Positions 8,078-16,215 of a stretch of DNA of 36,746 bases are shown in pieces; the first letter of the stretch is position 1, and the number at the start of each line of letters is the position of its first letter. Below the pieces are notes generated by a model that was not told the DNA's origin, did no database searches, and was given only the letters and a program-made list of their open reading frames with translations. A program made the translations under genes and the position numbers. Source of the DNA: JAVKBW01 sp964352715 (GTDB taxonomy: Bacteria; Pseudomonadota; Alphaproteobacteria; UBA8366; Aestuariispiraceae); NCBI GenBank assembly GCA_964352715.1, contig CAYGSU010000042.1:1-36746 (forward strand). Reading direction: 5' to 3'.

Positions 8078-10186
8078 ATGTCCAAACCTTCGCAAGGCCT
8101 CCGCATTGCCGTCGATATAGGCGGCACCTTCACTGATACTGTCCTGATGGACGCCAGCCGCCATGTGCTGGCGACATCGAAAACCCTGACGACACATCGC
8201 GATCCGGCAGAAGGCGCTCTTGCCGGTGTCAGGATTGCAATTGGCGATGCGGGTGTCGCCATGACCGATATCGACGGGTTCATTCACGGCACGACATTGG
8301 CGACCAACGCATTGATTGAGCGACGCGGGGCGACCGTATCCTCGATCACGACGGGCGGGTTCCGGGATATCCTCGAAATCGCCTATGAACGGCGTTACAA
8401 CCAGTACGACATCAATATCGACAAGCCCGACCTGATCGTGCCGCGTACCCGATGCTTCACGATTGCCGAACGCAGCGATGTTACCGGTGAAATCGTTGAA
8501 CCGCTTGATGTAAACGCCGTTGATGGTCTGGTCCGTGATCTGGAAGCGGTCGGTACCGAAGCCATCGCAATCTGTTTCCTGCATTCCTACGCCAACCCGG
8601 CGCATGAACAGCGCCTGGCCGAACTGATTTCCGACCGTCTTCCCGGCGTTGCAATTACCCTGTCGAGCGGCGTCAGCCCGGAGGCACGGGAATTCGAGCG
8701 GCTCTGCACAACCATTGCAAACGCCTATATTCAGCCGCTGATGGCGGGGTATCTGAAATCTTTCGCCCGCACTTTCGCCGCCGAGGGGTTGACCTGTCCA
8801 ATCCTGATGATGACGGCCGGCGGCGGCATGACGACGTTGGAAACGGCCTCGCTTTACCCTGTCCGGCTGGTTGAATCCGGCCCGGCCGGCGGCGCCGTTC
8901 TCGCAGCCAACGCGGCTGAACAAAGCGGTCTTCGTGATGTGCTGTCCTTCGACATGGGTGGCACCACGGCCAAACTGTGCCTGATCGACAATTACATGCC
9001 GCAAACCTCGAGACGGTTCGAAATCGCGCGGGCGCAGCGTTTCATCAAGGGCAGCGGCATGCCGGTTCGCATTCCCGTTGTCGAAATGATCGAAATTGGT
9101 GCTGGCGGCGGCTCCATCGCCCATGTCGACCGTCTCGGGCGGCTTAATGTCGGGCCTGAAAGCGCCGGCAGTGAACCGGGGCCTGCCGCGTTCGGCCGGG
9201 GCGGTATGCGTCCGACAGTCACCGATGCCGATGTAGTGATGGGGCTGATTGAGCCTGCGGTCTTTGCCGAAGGCAGGCTTTCTGTTGATGTTGAAAAGGC
9301 GAAGACCGCTGTCGATGCCGATGTGGGCGAAAGCCTCAATCTCGGAACCGGCGCTGCCGCCAACGGTATCAGCCAGATCGTTGACGAGAACATGGCGGCG
9401 GCGGCGCGCATGCACTCTGTCGAATCAGGCAAGATTCTTGGTCAACGCACGATGATCGCCTTTGGCGGCAACGGGCCATTGCATGCGACCCGCGTTGCCC
9501 GCAAGGCCGGTGTCAGCCGCATCCTGATCCCGCCAGCGCCGGGCGTCGGATCCGCCGTCGGCTTTCTCTATGCGCCGATTTCCTTCGAGATCGTGCAGAG
9601 CCGCTACACGATGCTGGAGGGTGCCGATCTGGATGGCCTGAACGCAATGTTCGCGATGCTGATCGGGGAAGCTGAGGCGGTGGTTCGCGCCGGCGCGCCT
9701 TCCGGTGCCTTGTCCTGTCGGCGCAGCGCATTCATGCGTTATCGCGGGCAGGGGCATGAAATCGAAATCGATCTGCCGGATCGGTCGCTGTCGGCAGGTG
9801 ATATTTCGACGTTGCGCGTTGCCTTTGAGAGAGAATACACCCGTCAATTCAGCCGCGCCGTTCCGGGCATGGTCATCGAAATCCTGAACTGGGCTGTTCG
9901 TGTCTCGACCGCCCGCGTCCCGCCTGCAAAATTGGCTGACATGCCAGTGCCGCGCGATATTTTTCCGGCATCCCGCAGACCGATAATCTGCGATCTGACG
10001 GGTGAAACAGTGGAGGCCGGTATTTTCGAGCGGGACACTCTTCGTCCGGGCGACCGGATTGCCGGCGCTGCCCTGATTGTCGAACCGCAGACGACAACGC
10101 TGGTAAGCCGCGATTTCACCGCCGTTATAGACGGCGCCCTCAACATTCTTCTCACCAGCACCAGCCGACCGGAGGAAACAGCATGA
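8078..10186 (+). CDS. hyuA: Hydantoinase/oxoprolinase subunit A (HyuA-type)
   Basis: 702 residues, normal for the A subunit. It has the actin-like ATPase landmarks of the hydantoinase A / 5-oxoprolinase family: RIAVDIGGTFTD at the N terminus (9-20), HGTTLATNALIERRG, LVESGPAGGAVLAAN, SFDMGGTTAKLCLI (about 290) and AFGGNGPLHA (about 461). The subunit binds ATP and phosphorylates the amide or lactam substrate while HyuB completes ring opening. Real substrates in this family include N-methylhydantoin, 5-oxoproline and acetone-type ketones, so the substrate here is open. Stop and HyuB start overlap as ATGA (10183-10186). Cytosolic. Confidence 0.95.
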   Translation: MSKPSQGLRIAVDIGGTFTDTVLMDASRHVLATSKTLTTHRDPAEGALAGVRIAIGDAGVAMTDIDGFIHGTTLATNALIERRGATVSSITTGGFRDILEIAYERRYNQYDINIDKPDLIVPRTRCFTIAERSDVTGEIVEPLDVNAVDGLVRDLEAVGTEAIAICFLHSYANPAHEQRLAELISDRLPGVAITLSSGVSPEAREFERLCTTIANAYIQPLMAGYLKSFARTFAAEGLTCPILMMTAGGGMTTLETASLYPVRLVESGPAGGAVLAANAAEQSGLRDVLSFDMGGTTAKLCLIDNYMPQTSRRFEIARAQRFIKGSGMPVRIPVVEMIEIGAGGGSIAHVDRLGRLNVGPESAGSEPGPAAFGRGGMRPTVTDADVVMGLIEPAVFAEGRLSVDVEKAKTAVDADVGESLNLGTGAAANGISQIVDENMAAAARMHSVESGKILGQRTMIAFGGNGPLHATRVARKAGVSRILIPPAPGVGSAVGFLYAPISFEIVQSRYTMLEGADLDGLNAMFAMLIGEAEAVVRAGAPSGALSCRRSAFMRYRGQGHEIEIDLPDRSLSAGDISTLRVAFEREYTRQFSRAVPGMVIEILNWAVRVSTARVPPAKLADMPVPRDIFPASRRPIICDLTGETVEAGIFERDTLRPGDRIAGAALIVEPQTTTLVSRDFTAVIDGALNILLTSTSRPEETA

Positions 10187-11847
10187 GCCAGATGGACCCG
10201 ACCCGCCTGCAGGTGATGTGGAACCGGCTTCTCGCCATTGTCGAGGAACAGGGCCAGACCCTCATACGCGCCGCCTTCAGCCCCATCGTCCGGGAAAGCG
10301 GTGACATTTCAGCCGGCATTTTCGATTTTCAGGGGCGCATGCTTGTCCAGGCGGTCACCGGCACGCCCGGCCACATCAACACCATGGCGGAAGCCGTGAA
10401 AACGTTGCGCGGCCTGTTTCCGCTGCAGGAAATGAAACCGGGCGATATCTACATGACCAACGATCCGTGGATCGCCTCCGGCCATCTGAATGACTTTCTG
10501 CTGATGATGCCGGTGTTTCACCGGAACCGTATTATCGGGTTCACGTCGTGCACGTCTCATCTGGCGGATCTCGGCGGTCTGGGCATGGGGCCTGAAGGGT
10601 CTGACATTTACGATGAAGGGCTTCTGATTCCGCCCTGCAAGCTGACCGATGGTGGCGAGATCAACAGCTTCCTGATGGAGATCGTACGCGCCAATTCCCG
10701 CGAGGCGACGGCCAATGAAGGCGATATCTACGCCCTGATCGCCTGCTGCGAGTCAGGCGCGGCGAGCCTCGTAAACATGATGGAGGAGTTCAACATCGAC
10801 GAACTGGACGAGCTGTCGGCCTACATCATTGCAACGTCGCGGCGCGGCACGCTCGAGGCGATCGCCGAAATACCGCCAGGCGTCTACAGGAACACACTGC
10901 AAATCGATGGCTACGAGAGCGATATCACCCTCGCGGCAACCCTGACCGTCAGTGCTGACGGTATTCATCTTGATTACACCGGTACGTCACCGTGTTCTAA
11001 GAAGGGCATCAACGTGCCGCTGAACTATGCGACAGCGTATTCGGTTTTCGCGCTTCGCTGCATCATCGGGTCCGATATTCCCAACAATGCCGGCTCATTG
11101 GAGCCATTTACCGTAAGCGGTCCGCCAGGCTGCATTCTTAACGCCCGGCATCCGGCGCCTGTCGCCCAGCGTCATACGATCGGTCAGATGACGCCTGACC
11201 TTGTGTTCGGCTGCCTTTATCAGGCCGTGCCGGATCTGGTTCCGGCTGAAGGCGCGTCGTGTCTCTATGACATCCCGATCCGCAACACGCCGGAAGCGGC
11301 GCAAAGCGGCGGCGATATCTTTGCTGTCGAACTGGTGCATAACGGCGGCACCGGTGCGAGACCGGGCAAGGACGGTCTGTCGACAACGGCTTATCCAAGC
11401 GGCGTCTGGGGGTCGCAGGTTGAAATGGCTGAAAGTTCGGCGCCGGTGCGGTTTCGCAAGCGGGAACTTCGGCAGGATAGCGGCGGTAACGGCCTGTACC
11501 GCGGTGGGCTCGGTCAGGCAATTGAACTCGAGCCGCGCGGCGACGAGGGTTTTCTGGTCTTCCTCTCCGTTGAACGCGTTAAGTTCCCCGCAGCCGGTCG
11601 TGACGGCGGCCATGCCGGTGCGCGGGGACGCATCCGAATTTCGGATGGTGACGATCTGCCAAGCAAGGGCGCGTTGCGAATTGACCCGGGTGAGCGGCTT
11701 TACTTCGACACGCCGGGTGGGGGCGGCATCGGTGATCCTCTGGAGCGCGACCGCGCCCGTGTCGCTGCCGATCTTTCAGCGGAACTGATCTCGGAAAAGA
11801 CGGCGCGGGAAATCTATGGCCTTGCCTCGGTGGACGCCGGCAAATGA
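10183..11847 (+). CDS. hyuB: Hydantoinase/oxoprolinase subunit B (HyuB-type)
   Basis: 554 residues, the usual length of the B subunit. Diagnostic stretches are DPTRLQVMWNRLLAIVEEQG at the start, the metal-site segment TNDPWIASGHLND (about 91-104), the TSHLADLGG region, and the C-terminal FDTPGGGGIGDPLERD seen in nearly all family members. GGAGGA (10171-10176) lies six bases before the ATG inside the end of hyuA. HyuB is the partner that hydrolyses the phosphorylated intermediate. It overlaps the next gene by four bases (ATGA, 11844-11847), so expression of all four genes is likely coupled. Confidence 0.95.
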   Translation: MSQMDPTRLQVMWNRLLAIVEEQGQTLIRAAFSPIVRESGDISAGIFDFQGRMLVQAVTGTPGHINTMAEAVKTLRGLFPLQEMKPGDIYMTNDPWIASGHLNDFLLMMPVFHRNRIIGFTSCTSHLADLGGLGMGPEGSDIYDEGLLIPPCKLTDGGEINSFLMEIVRANSREATANEGDIYALIACCESGAASLVNMMEEFNIDELDELSAYIIATSRRGTLEAIAEIPPGVYRNTLQIDGYESDITLAATLTVSADGIHLDYTGTSPCSKKGINVPLNYATAYSVFALRCIIGSDIPNNAGSLEPFTVSGPPGCILNARHPAPVAQRHTIGQMTPDLVFGCLYQAVPDLVPAEGASCLYDIPIRNTPEAAQSGGDIFAVELVHNGGTGARPGKDGLSTTAYPSGVWGSQVEMAESSAPVRFRKRELRQDSGGNGLYRGGLGQAIELEPRGDEGFLVFLSVERVKFPAAGRDGGHAGARGRIRISDGDDLPSKGALRIDPGERLYFDTPGGGGIGDPLERDRARVAADLSAELISEKTAREIYGLASVDAGK

Positions 11848-12932
11848 CGGTACACGCGCAAGACCATGTCTCGGCAATGAGCGCCTATGCGCTGTCGCGG
11901 GTCGATCTGCCGAAAGGCGTTGAGCCAGTGCTGTTGAACCAGAACGAAAGTGCTTTCCCGCCAAGCCCGGCAGCAATTGAGGCGGCTGCACAGGCCGCGG
12001 CCGGTTCGCATCTCTATTCCGATCCGGACTGGACCGACCTGCGCGATGCCATCGCTGATGTGCACGAGATCGACTCCTCCCGAATACTGGTCGGCGCCGG
12101 ATCGATGGAACTGATAGCCGCGTCGATCGCAGCCTTTGCAGGGCCGGGAAACGACGTTCTGTCCACAGAATACGGTTATGCCTTTTTCGCCACAGCAGCT
12201 CGCGCCGTGAATGCCGGGTATTCAGCGGCGCTCGAAAGGAACACGACCGTCTGTGTTGGTGCAATTCTCGATGCAGTGACGTCATCGACGCGGATTGTCT
12301 GTGTTGCCAATCCCGGCAATCCGACCGGCACCCGGATCGGGCGCGAAGAAATACTGCGGTTGCGGGCGGAACTGCCGGAGAACGTATTGCTGGTCCTCGA
12401 TGAAGCCTATGCCGAATTCACGGATCATCTCGGTGAGCCGATGTTCGACCTTGTTGATCGTGGCGACACGGTGGTGCTTCGGACGTTTTCGAAAGCCTAC
12501 AGTCTTGCCGGCATGCGTGTCGGTTGGGGGCTGTTTCCGCCGTTAGTGGCCCTTGAAGTCCGCAAACTTCTCAACCCCAACAATGTCAGTGCGGTGTCAC
12601 AGGCCGCAGCCGCAGCGGCGATGCGTGATCAGGCCTACAAGAACTTGGTTGTGGAGACGACGTCGGTTCGCCGGGATGTCTTCGCGGACAAATGTCGCAC
12701 GTTGGGTCTCGATGTGACGGCAAGTCACACAAATTTCGTGCTGATCGACTTTGGATCGACGGACCGTGCGGCGCGGGCCGATCACGTGTTGCGGCAACGC
12801 GGGGTCGTATTTCGCCCAATGGGATTCTATGGCCTCGGCAGTTGTCTTCGGGCAACGGTTGGTGCCGAAAGCGCAATGAAACAGGCGACAGAGGCGCTGC
12901 GCGCCTGGACAGAAATGGAGAAAACATCGTGA
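11844..12932 (+). CDS. PLP-dependent aminotransferase, histidinol-phosphate aminotransferase-like
   Basis: 362 residues, fold type I class I/II aminotransferase. Visible signatures: VLLNQNESAFPPSP at the N terminus as in HisC, VANPGNPTGT, LVLDEAYAEF with the Asp that contacts the PLP pyridine nitrogen, and RTFSKAYSLAGMRVGWG, where Lys217 should form the Schiff base. The sequence resembles HisC, but its place in a hyu operon rather than with his genes points to a catabolic or dedicated transaminase (for example on the amino acid released by ring opening). It could still act on histidinol phosphate; context makes that less likely. Four-base overlaps on both sides. Confidence 0.9.
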   Translation: MTVHAQDHVSAMSAYALSRVDLPKGVEPVLLNQNESAFPPSPAAIEAAAQAAAGSHLYSDPDWTDLRDAIADVHEIDSSRILVGAGSMELIAASIAAFAGPGNDVLSTEYGYAFFATAARAVNAGYSAALERNTTVCVGAILDAVTSSTRIVCVANPGNPTGTRIGREEILRLRAELPENVLLVLDEAYAEFTDHLGEPMFDLVDRGDTVVLRTFSKAYSLAGMRVGWGLFPPLVALEVRKLLNPNNVSAVSQAAAAAAMRDQAYKNLVVETTSVRRDVFADKCRTLGLDVTASHTNFVLIDFGSTDRAARADHVLRQRGVVFRPMGFYGLGSCLRATVGAESAMKQATEALRAWTEMEKTS

Positions 12933-13678
12933 CAGCATCAAACCGTGGCCGGGCCCGCATCGGCGTTCTTGTGCCCTATACAAACACCAACCTGGAATCA
13001 GACATGATCCTGCTGCGTCCGGCAGGTGTGTCCGTTCACTTCGTTCGCATGGGCGGGTATGACATCGACGCCATCCCGGACAGCGAGCAGATGGCGGGGC
13101 TTGGCGATAGCGATCTTACCGAACCGTTACGGCTATTGGCGGGCGTTCGACCGGATGTTGTGCTCTACGGCTGCACATCGGCGACGCTGACGCACGGTAT
13201 CGCGTTCGATAGCGACTTGTCATCGACGATCAAGAACGACATGGGCGCACCGTGCATGACAGCCGCCGGTTCGCTGGTGGCTGCAATCAGGTCCCTGGGT
13301 ATCCGTCGGATCGGGTTTTCGTCTCCCTATGTCGGTGCGATCAATGATCTGGCAGTTTCATTCTTCGCTGATAGCAATATCGAAACTGTTTGCCGCGCCG
13401 ATATCGGTCGGGATCTCGGAAATTACGGGCAGGGCGAACTGACACCGGACGAGGTCTATGATCTGGCACTCAGGGCCGATAGCCCGATGGCAGAGGCCAT
13501 CGTGCTGTCCTGTACCGACATGCGCAGTGTAGAGACAGTCGAGCGGCTTGAGAAAAAGCTCAACAAGCCTGTTATCACATCAAATCAGGCAATGATGCAT
13601 CAGGCATTGCTCGCTCTCGGGATTAATCCGTCAGAAGTTTCGTGCGGTCGGCTTTTCAGGGAAAAGGCGCTAACCTGA
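12929..13678 (+). CDS. Asp/Glu racemase superfamily protein, maleate isomerase / arylmalonate decarboxylase-like
   Basis: 249 residues from GTG 12929. This start is chosen because it overlaps the aminotransferase stop as GTGA, GGAG (12917-12920) stands eight bases before it, and the product then begins with the family's RIGVLVPYTNTNLE strand. Longer frames run back through the aminotransferase gene. Two cysteines are in the catalytic positions of the superfamily: Cys82 in YGCTSAT and Cys195 in LSCTDMRS. Two cysteines fit a maleate cis-trans isomerase or racemase rather than arylmalonate decarboxylase, which keeps only the second. In the operon it could racemise a hydantoin or amino acid, or isomerise a dicarboxylate. 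Its last nine bases overlap recG on the other strand. Confidence 0.88.
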   Translation: MTASNRGRARIGVLVPYTNTNLESDMILLRPAGVSVHFVRMGGYDIDAIPDSEQMAGLGDSDLTEPLRLLAGVRPDVVLYGCTSATLTHGIAFDSDLSSTIKNDMGAPCMTAAGSLVAAIRSLGIRRIGFSSPYVGAINDLAVSFFADSNIETVCRADIGRDLGNYGQGELTPDEVYDLALRADSPMAEAIVLSCTDMRSVETVERLEKKLNKPVITSNQAMMHQALLALGINPSEVSCGRLFREKALT

Positions 13679-15766
13679 CCGCAGGGTCGCCACGGCGGAA
13701 TCACGCTCGAACAGATACAGCAATATTCTGAGGTTCTTTCCGCGTTCAGACTTCAGGTCCGGGTCGCGGTCGATAATCAGCCGCGCATCGTCCCGGGCGG
13801 TCTGCAGCAGGTCGTCATGCACTGCCAGATCGGCAAGACGGAAGACCGGCAGCCCGCTTTGCCGCGTGCCCAGCAATTCACCCGCGCCACGCAATTTCAA
13901 ATCTTCCTCGGCGATCACGAACCCGTCTTCCGTATCGCGCATCGTGCGAAGCCGGCGTTCGGCCGTTGCCGTCAGATTGCGCCCGTAGACCAGCAGACAG
14001 GTCGAAGCGGTATCGCCGCGCCCGATCCGGCCGCGCAACTGGTGCAACTGGGCGAGGCCAAACCGCTCGGCATGTTCGACCACCATGACGCTGGCGTCGG
14101 GCACATCTACCCCGACTTCGATCACGGTGGTCGCCACCAGCACCTGCGCCGGCCCATCGACGAAGCCCAGCATCGCCGCATCCTTCTCTTTCGCCTTCAT
14201 GCGGCCGTGCAATAATGCGACTCGGTTTTCGCCGAAACGCGCTGTCAGATCGGTGAAACGGTCCTCGGCGGCAGCGACGTCCAGCGTCTCGCTTTCCTCG
14301 ACCAATGGGCAGACCCAGAATACCTTGCCGCCGCTGTCGATCTTGCGCTTGACCGCGTCGATCACTTCCTCCAGCCGGCTGTTGGCCACCAGCCGTGTAT
14401 CGATCGGCTTGCGGCCCGGCGGCTTGTCGCGCAGACGCGAGACATCGAGATCGCCATAGGCGCTTAGCATCAGGGTTCGGGGAATCGGCGTCGCAGTCAT
14501 CACCAACAGGTCCGCGCCGCCCTTCTTGCGGTCGCTCTTGTTGCTGAGCGCAAGACGCTGATGCACGCCGAACCGGTGCTGTTCGTCGACGACGGCGAAG
14601 GTGAGGTCGTTGAAGACAATATCGTCCTGCACGATGGCATGCGTGCCGACCAGGATATCGATGTCGCCTGCCGCCAGTGCGGCCAGAATTTCCTGCCGCG
14701 CCTTGCCTTTGTTGCGGCCGGTGAGGATGCGGACGGAGACGCCGGCGGCCTCAGCCAGCGGCTCGATGGTGTCGAAATGTTGCCGCGCCAGAATTTCCGT
14801 CGGGGCGAGCAGGGCGGTCTGACCGCCGCATTCGATGGCGTTCAGCATCGCAAACAGGGCAACCAGGGTCTTGCCGCTGCCGACATCGCCTTGCAAAAGC
14901 CGAAGCATCCGCTTTTCCGAGGCCATATCCGCGCCAATTTCCTTCAGCGCCTCAATCTGCGAACCGGTCAGCTTGAACGGCAGGGCGTCCAGCACTTTTT
15001 TACGGAGCCGTTTGTTGCCCTCGATTTTCCGGCCCGGCAGGCCGCGCGCCTTGCTGCGCATGATCGCCAGCGCCAGTTGGCTTGCCAGCAATTCGTCATA
15101 GGCCAGGCGCTGGCGCGCTGCACCGTCCGGTTCCAGTGCGGCCAGCGACGTCGGGTTGTGAGCGGTCAGCAGGGCAGTCTGCCAGTCCGACCAGGCCTCG
15201 CGTTTCTTGTGCGCCGGGTCGAGCCAGTCAGGCAGCGAAGGTGCGCGTTTCAGGGCTTCGCGAACGGCCTTCAGCATGACTTTGGGTGTCAGGCCCGCTG
15301 TCAGCGGGTAGACCGCCTCGACATCTGGAATGGCTGATTTCTGCGCCGGGCTTACCGCATAGTCGGGATGCGGCATTTGCGGCGTGTCACGGTAGAGTTC
15401 GATCCGGCCGCTGACGATGCGCGTCTCACCGATGGGAAACAGCCGTTCAAGATAGGCCTTGTCGGCGTGGAAATAGACCAGCGACATTGAGCCGCTATCG
15501 TCGCTGCACTGAATCCGGTAGGGGCGGCGGCGGTCCGGCGGCGGCTCGTGCCGGTCTACGGTGACGGTCAGGGTAACGATACGGTCCGGCGGGGCGTCAG
15601 CAATTTTTGGGGCGAAGCGCCGGTCGACGACCTCCCTCGGCAAATGCCACAACAGATCGGCGACATGCGGTCCACAGGCCTTTTCCAGCAGTCCGGCCAA
15701 CCGCGGCCCGATGCCGGGAAGCGACCGTGTGGGGGCGAAGAGCGGGAAAAGAATCTCGGGGCGCAT
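13670..15766 (-). CDS. recG: ATP-dependent DNA helicase RecG
   Basis: 698 residues, full length. The N-terminal wedge/OB region (about 1-170, with SLPGIGPRLAGLLEKACG) is followed by a superfamily 2 helicase core: LLQGDVGSGKTLVA (Walker A), VVDEQHRFGVHQR (motif II and RecG-specific extension), MTATPIPRTL, ATTVIEVGVDVPDASVM, and QLHQLRGRIGRG (motif VI). RecG remodels stalled replication forks and branch-migrates Holliday junctions. It is encoded on the minus strand, convergent with and overlapping the racemase-like gene by nine bases, and divergent from sdhE-mfd. No clear Shine-Dalgarno precedes the ATG at 15766. Confidence 0.97.
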   Translation of the reverse strand: MRPEILFPLFAPTRSLPGIGPRLAGLLEKACGPHVADLLWHLPREVVDRRFAPKIADAPPDRIVTLTVTVDRHEPPPDRRRPYRIQCSDDSGSMSLVYFHADKAYLERLFPIGETRIVSGRIELYRDTPQMPHPDYAVSPAQKSAIPDVEAVYPLTAGLTPKVMLKAVREALKRAPSLPDWLDPAHKKREAWSDWQTALLTAHNPTSLAALEPDGAARQRLAYDELLASQLALAIMRSKARGLPGRKIEGNKRLRKKVLDALPFKLTGSQIEALKEIGADMASEKRMLRLLQGDVGSGKTLVALFAMLNAIECGGQTALLAPTEILARQHFDTIEPLAEAAGVSVRILTGRNKGKARQEILAALAAGDIDILVGTHAIVQDDIVFNDLTFAVVDEQHRFGVHQRLALSNKSDRKKGGADLLVMTATPIPRTLMLSAYGDLDVSRLRDKPPGRKPIDTRLVANSRLEEVIDAVKRKIDSGGKVFWVCPLVEESETLDVAAAEDRFTDLTARFGENRVALLHGRMKAKEKDAAMLGFVDGPAQVLVATTVIEVGVDVPDASVMVVEHAERFGLAQLHQLRGRIGRGDTASTCLLVYGRNLTATAERRLRTMRDTEDGFVIAEEDLKLRGAGELLGTRQSGLPVFRLADLAVHDDLLQTARDDARLIIDRDPDLKSERGKNLRILLYLFERDSAVATLRSG

Positions 15767-15918
15767 CTTGTATCGGTATGATCATTGGGAACGGGTTGCG
15801 GCTTGTATGCTATCCTAGGCGCTGCGCTGGTGCCACGCCATTGGCAATGATTGCGCTGCGGCCCCTTGCCGGTCTGTGCCGGACGGTCTAATTCAGGGTC
15901 CGTCACCGGGAGAACGTC

Positions 15919-16215
15919 ATGATGAGCGAACCAACCGCAAACGACAACGACAGCCGGTCTGTCCGGCTGAAGAAGATCAGGTTTCGCGCCTGGCACCGGG
16001 GCACCCGCGAGATGGATATGCTGCTGGGCCGGTTTGTCGAGTCACGGCTGGATACACTGAACGAGAAGGACCTTGAAACCTTTGAGGTCATCCTGCAGAT
16101 ACCGGATCAGGACCTGTACAAAATGCTTGTCGACCACGCGCCGCCGCCGGAGGCTGTTCGCGGCCCGTTGATGGACGATCTTATCGAACTCAGTCAGCAT
16201 TTTCCCCAACCGTGA
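15919..16215 (+). CDS. sdhE: Succinate dehydrogenase assembly factor SdhE (SDHAF2 family)
   Basis: 98 residues. The family core RFRAWHRGTREMDMLLGRFVE contains the RGxxEMD motif that contacts the flavoprotein SdhA, and the small five-helix domain is complete through the MLVDHAPPPE stretch. SdhE promotes covalent attachment of FAD to succinate dehydrogenase. Two adjacent ATG codons (15919, 15922) are possible starts; GGGAGAA precedes them. The stop overlaps the mfd GTG start (GTGA, 16212-16215). The sdhE-mfd pair next to recG is a recurring alphaproteobacterial arrangement. Confidence 0.95.
   Translation: MMSEPTANDNDSRSVRLKKIRFRAWHRGTREMDMLLGRFVESRLDTLNEKDLETFEVILQIPDQDLYKMLVDHAPPPEAVRGPLMDDLIELSQHFPQP

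Noticed and set aside
7852..8079. 75-residue minus-strand frame in the gap before HyuA
   Set aside because: No family signature, no Shine-Dalgarno, and it overlaps the HyuA start; it probably arises by chance in GC-rich DNA.
8015..9415. 466-residue minus-strand frame inside hyuA
   Set aside because: Antisense shadow of the unmistakable HyuA gene; its composition is His/Arg/Gln-rich and shows no domain.
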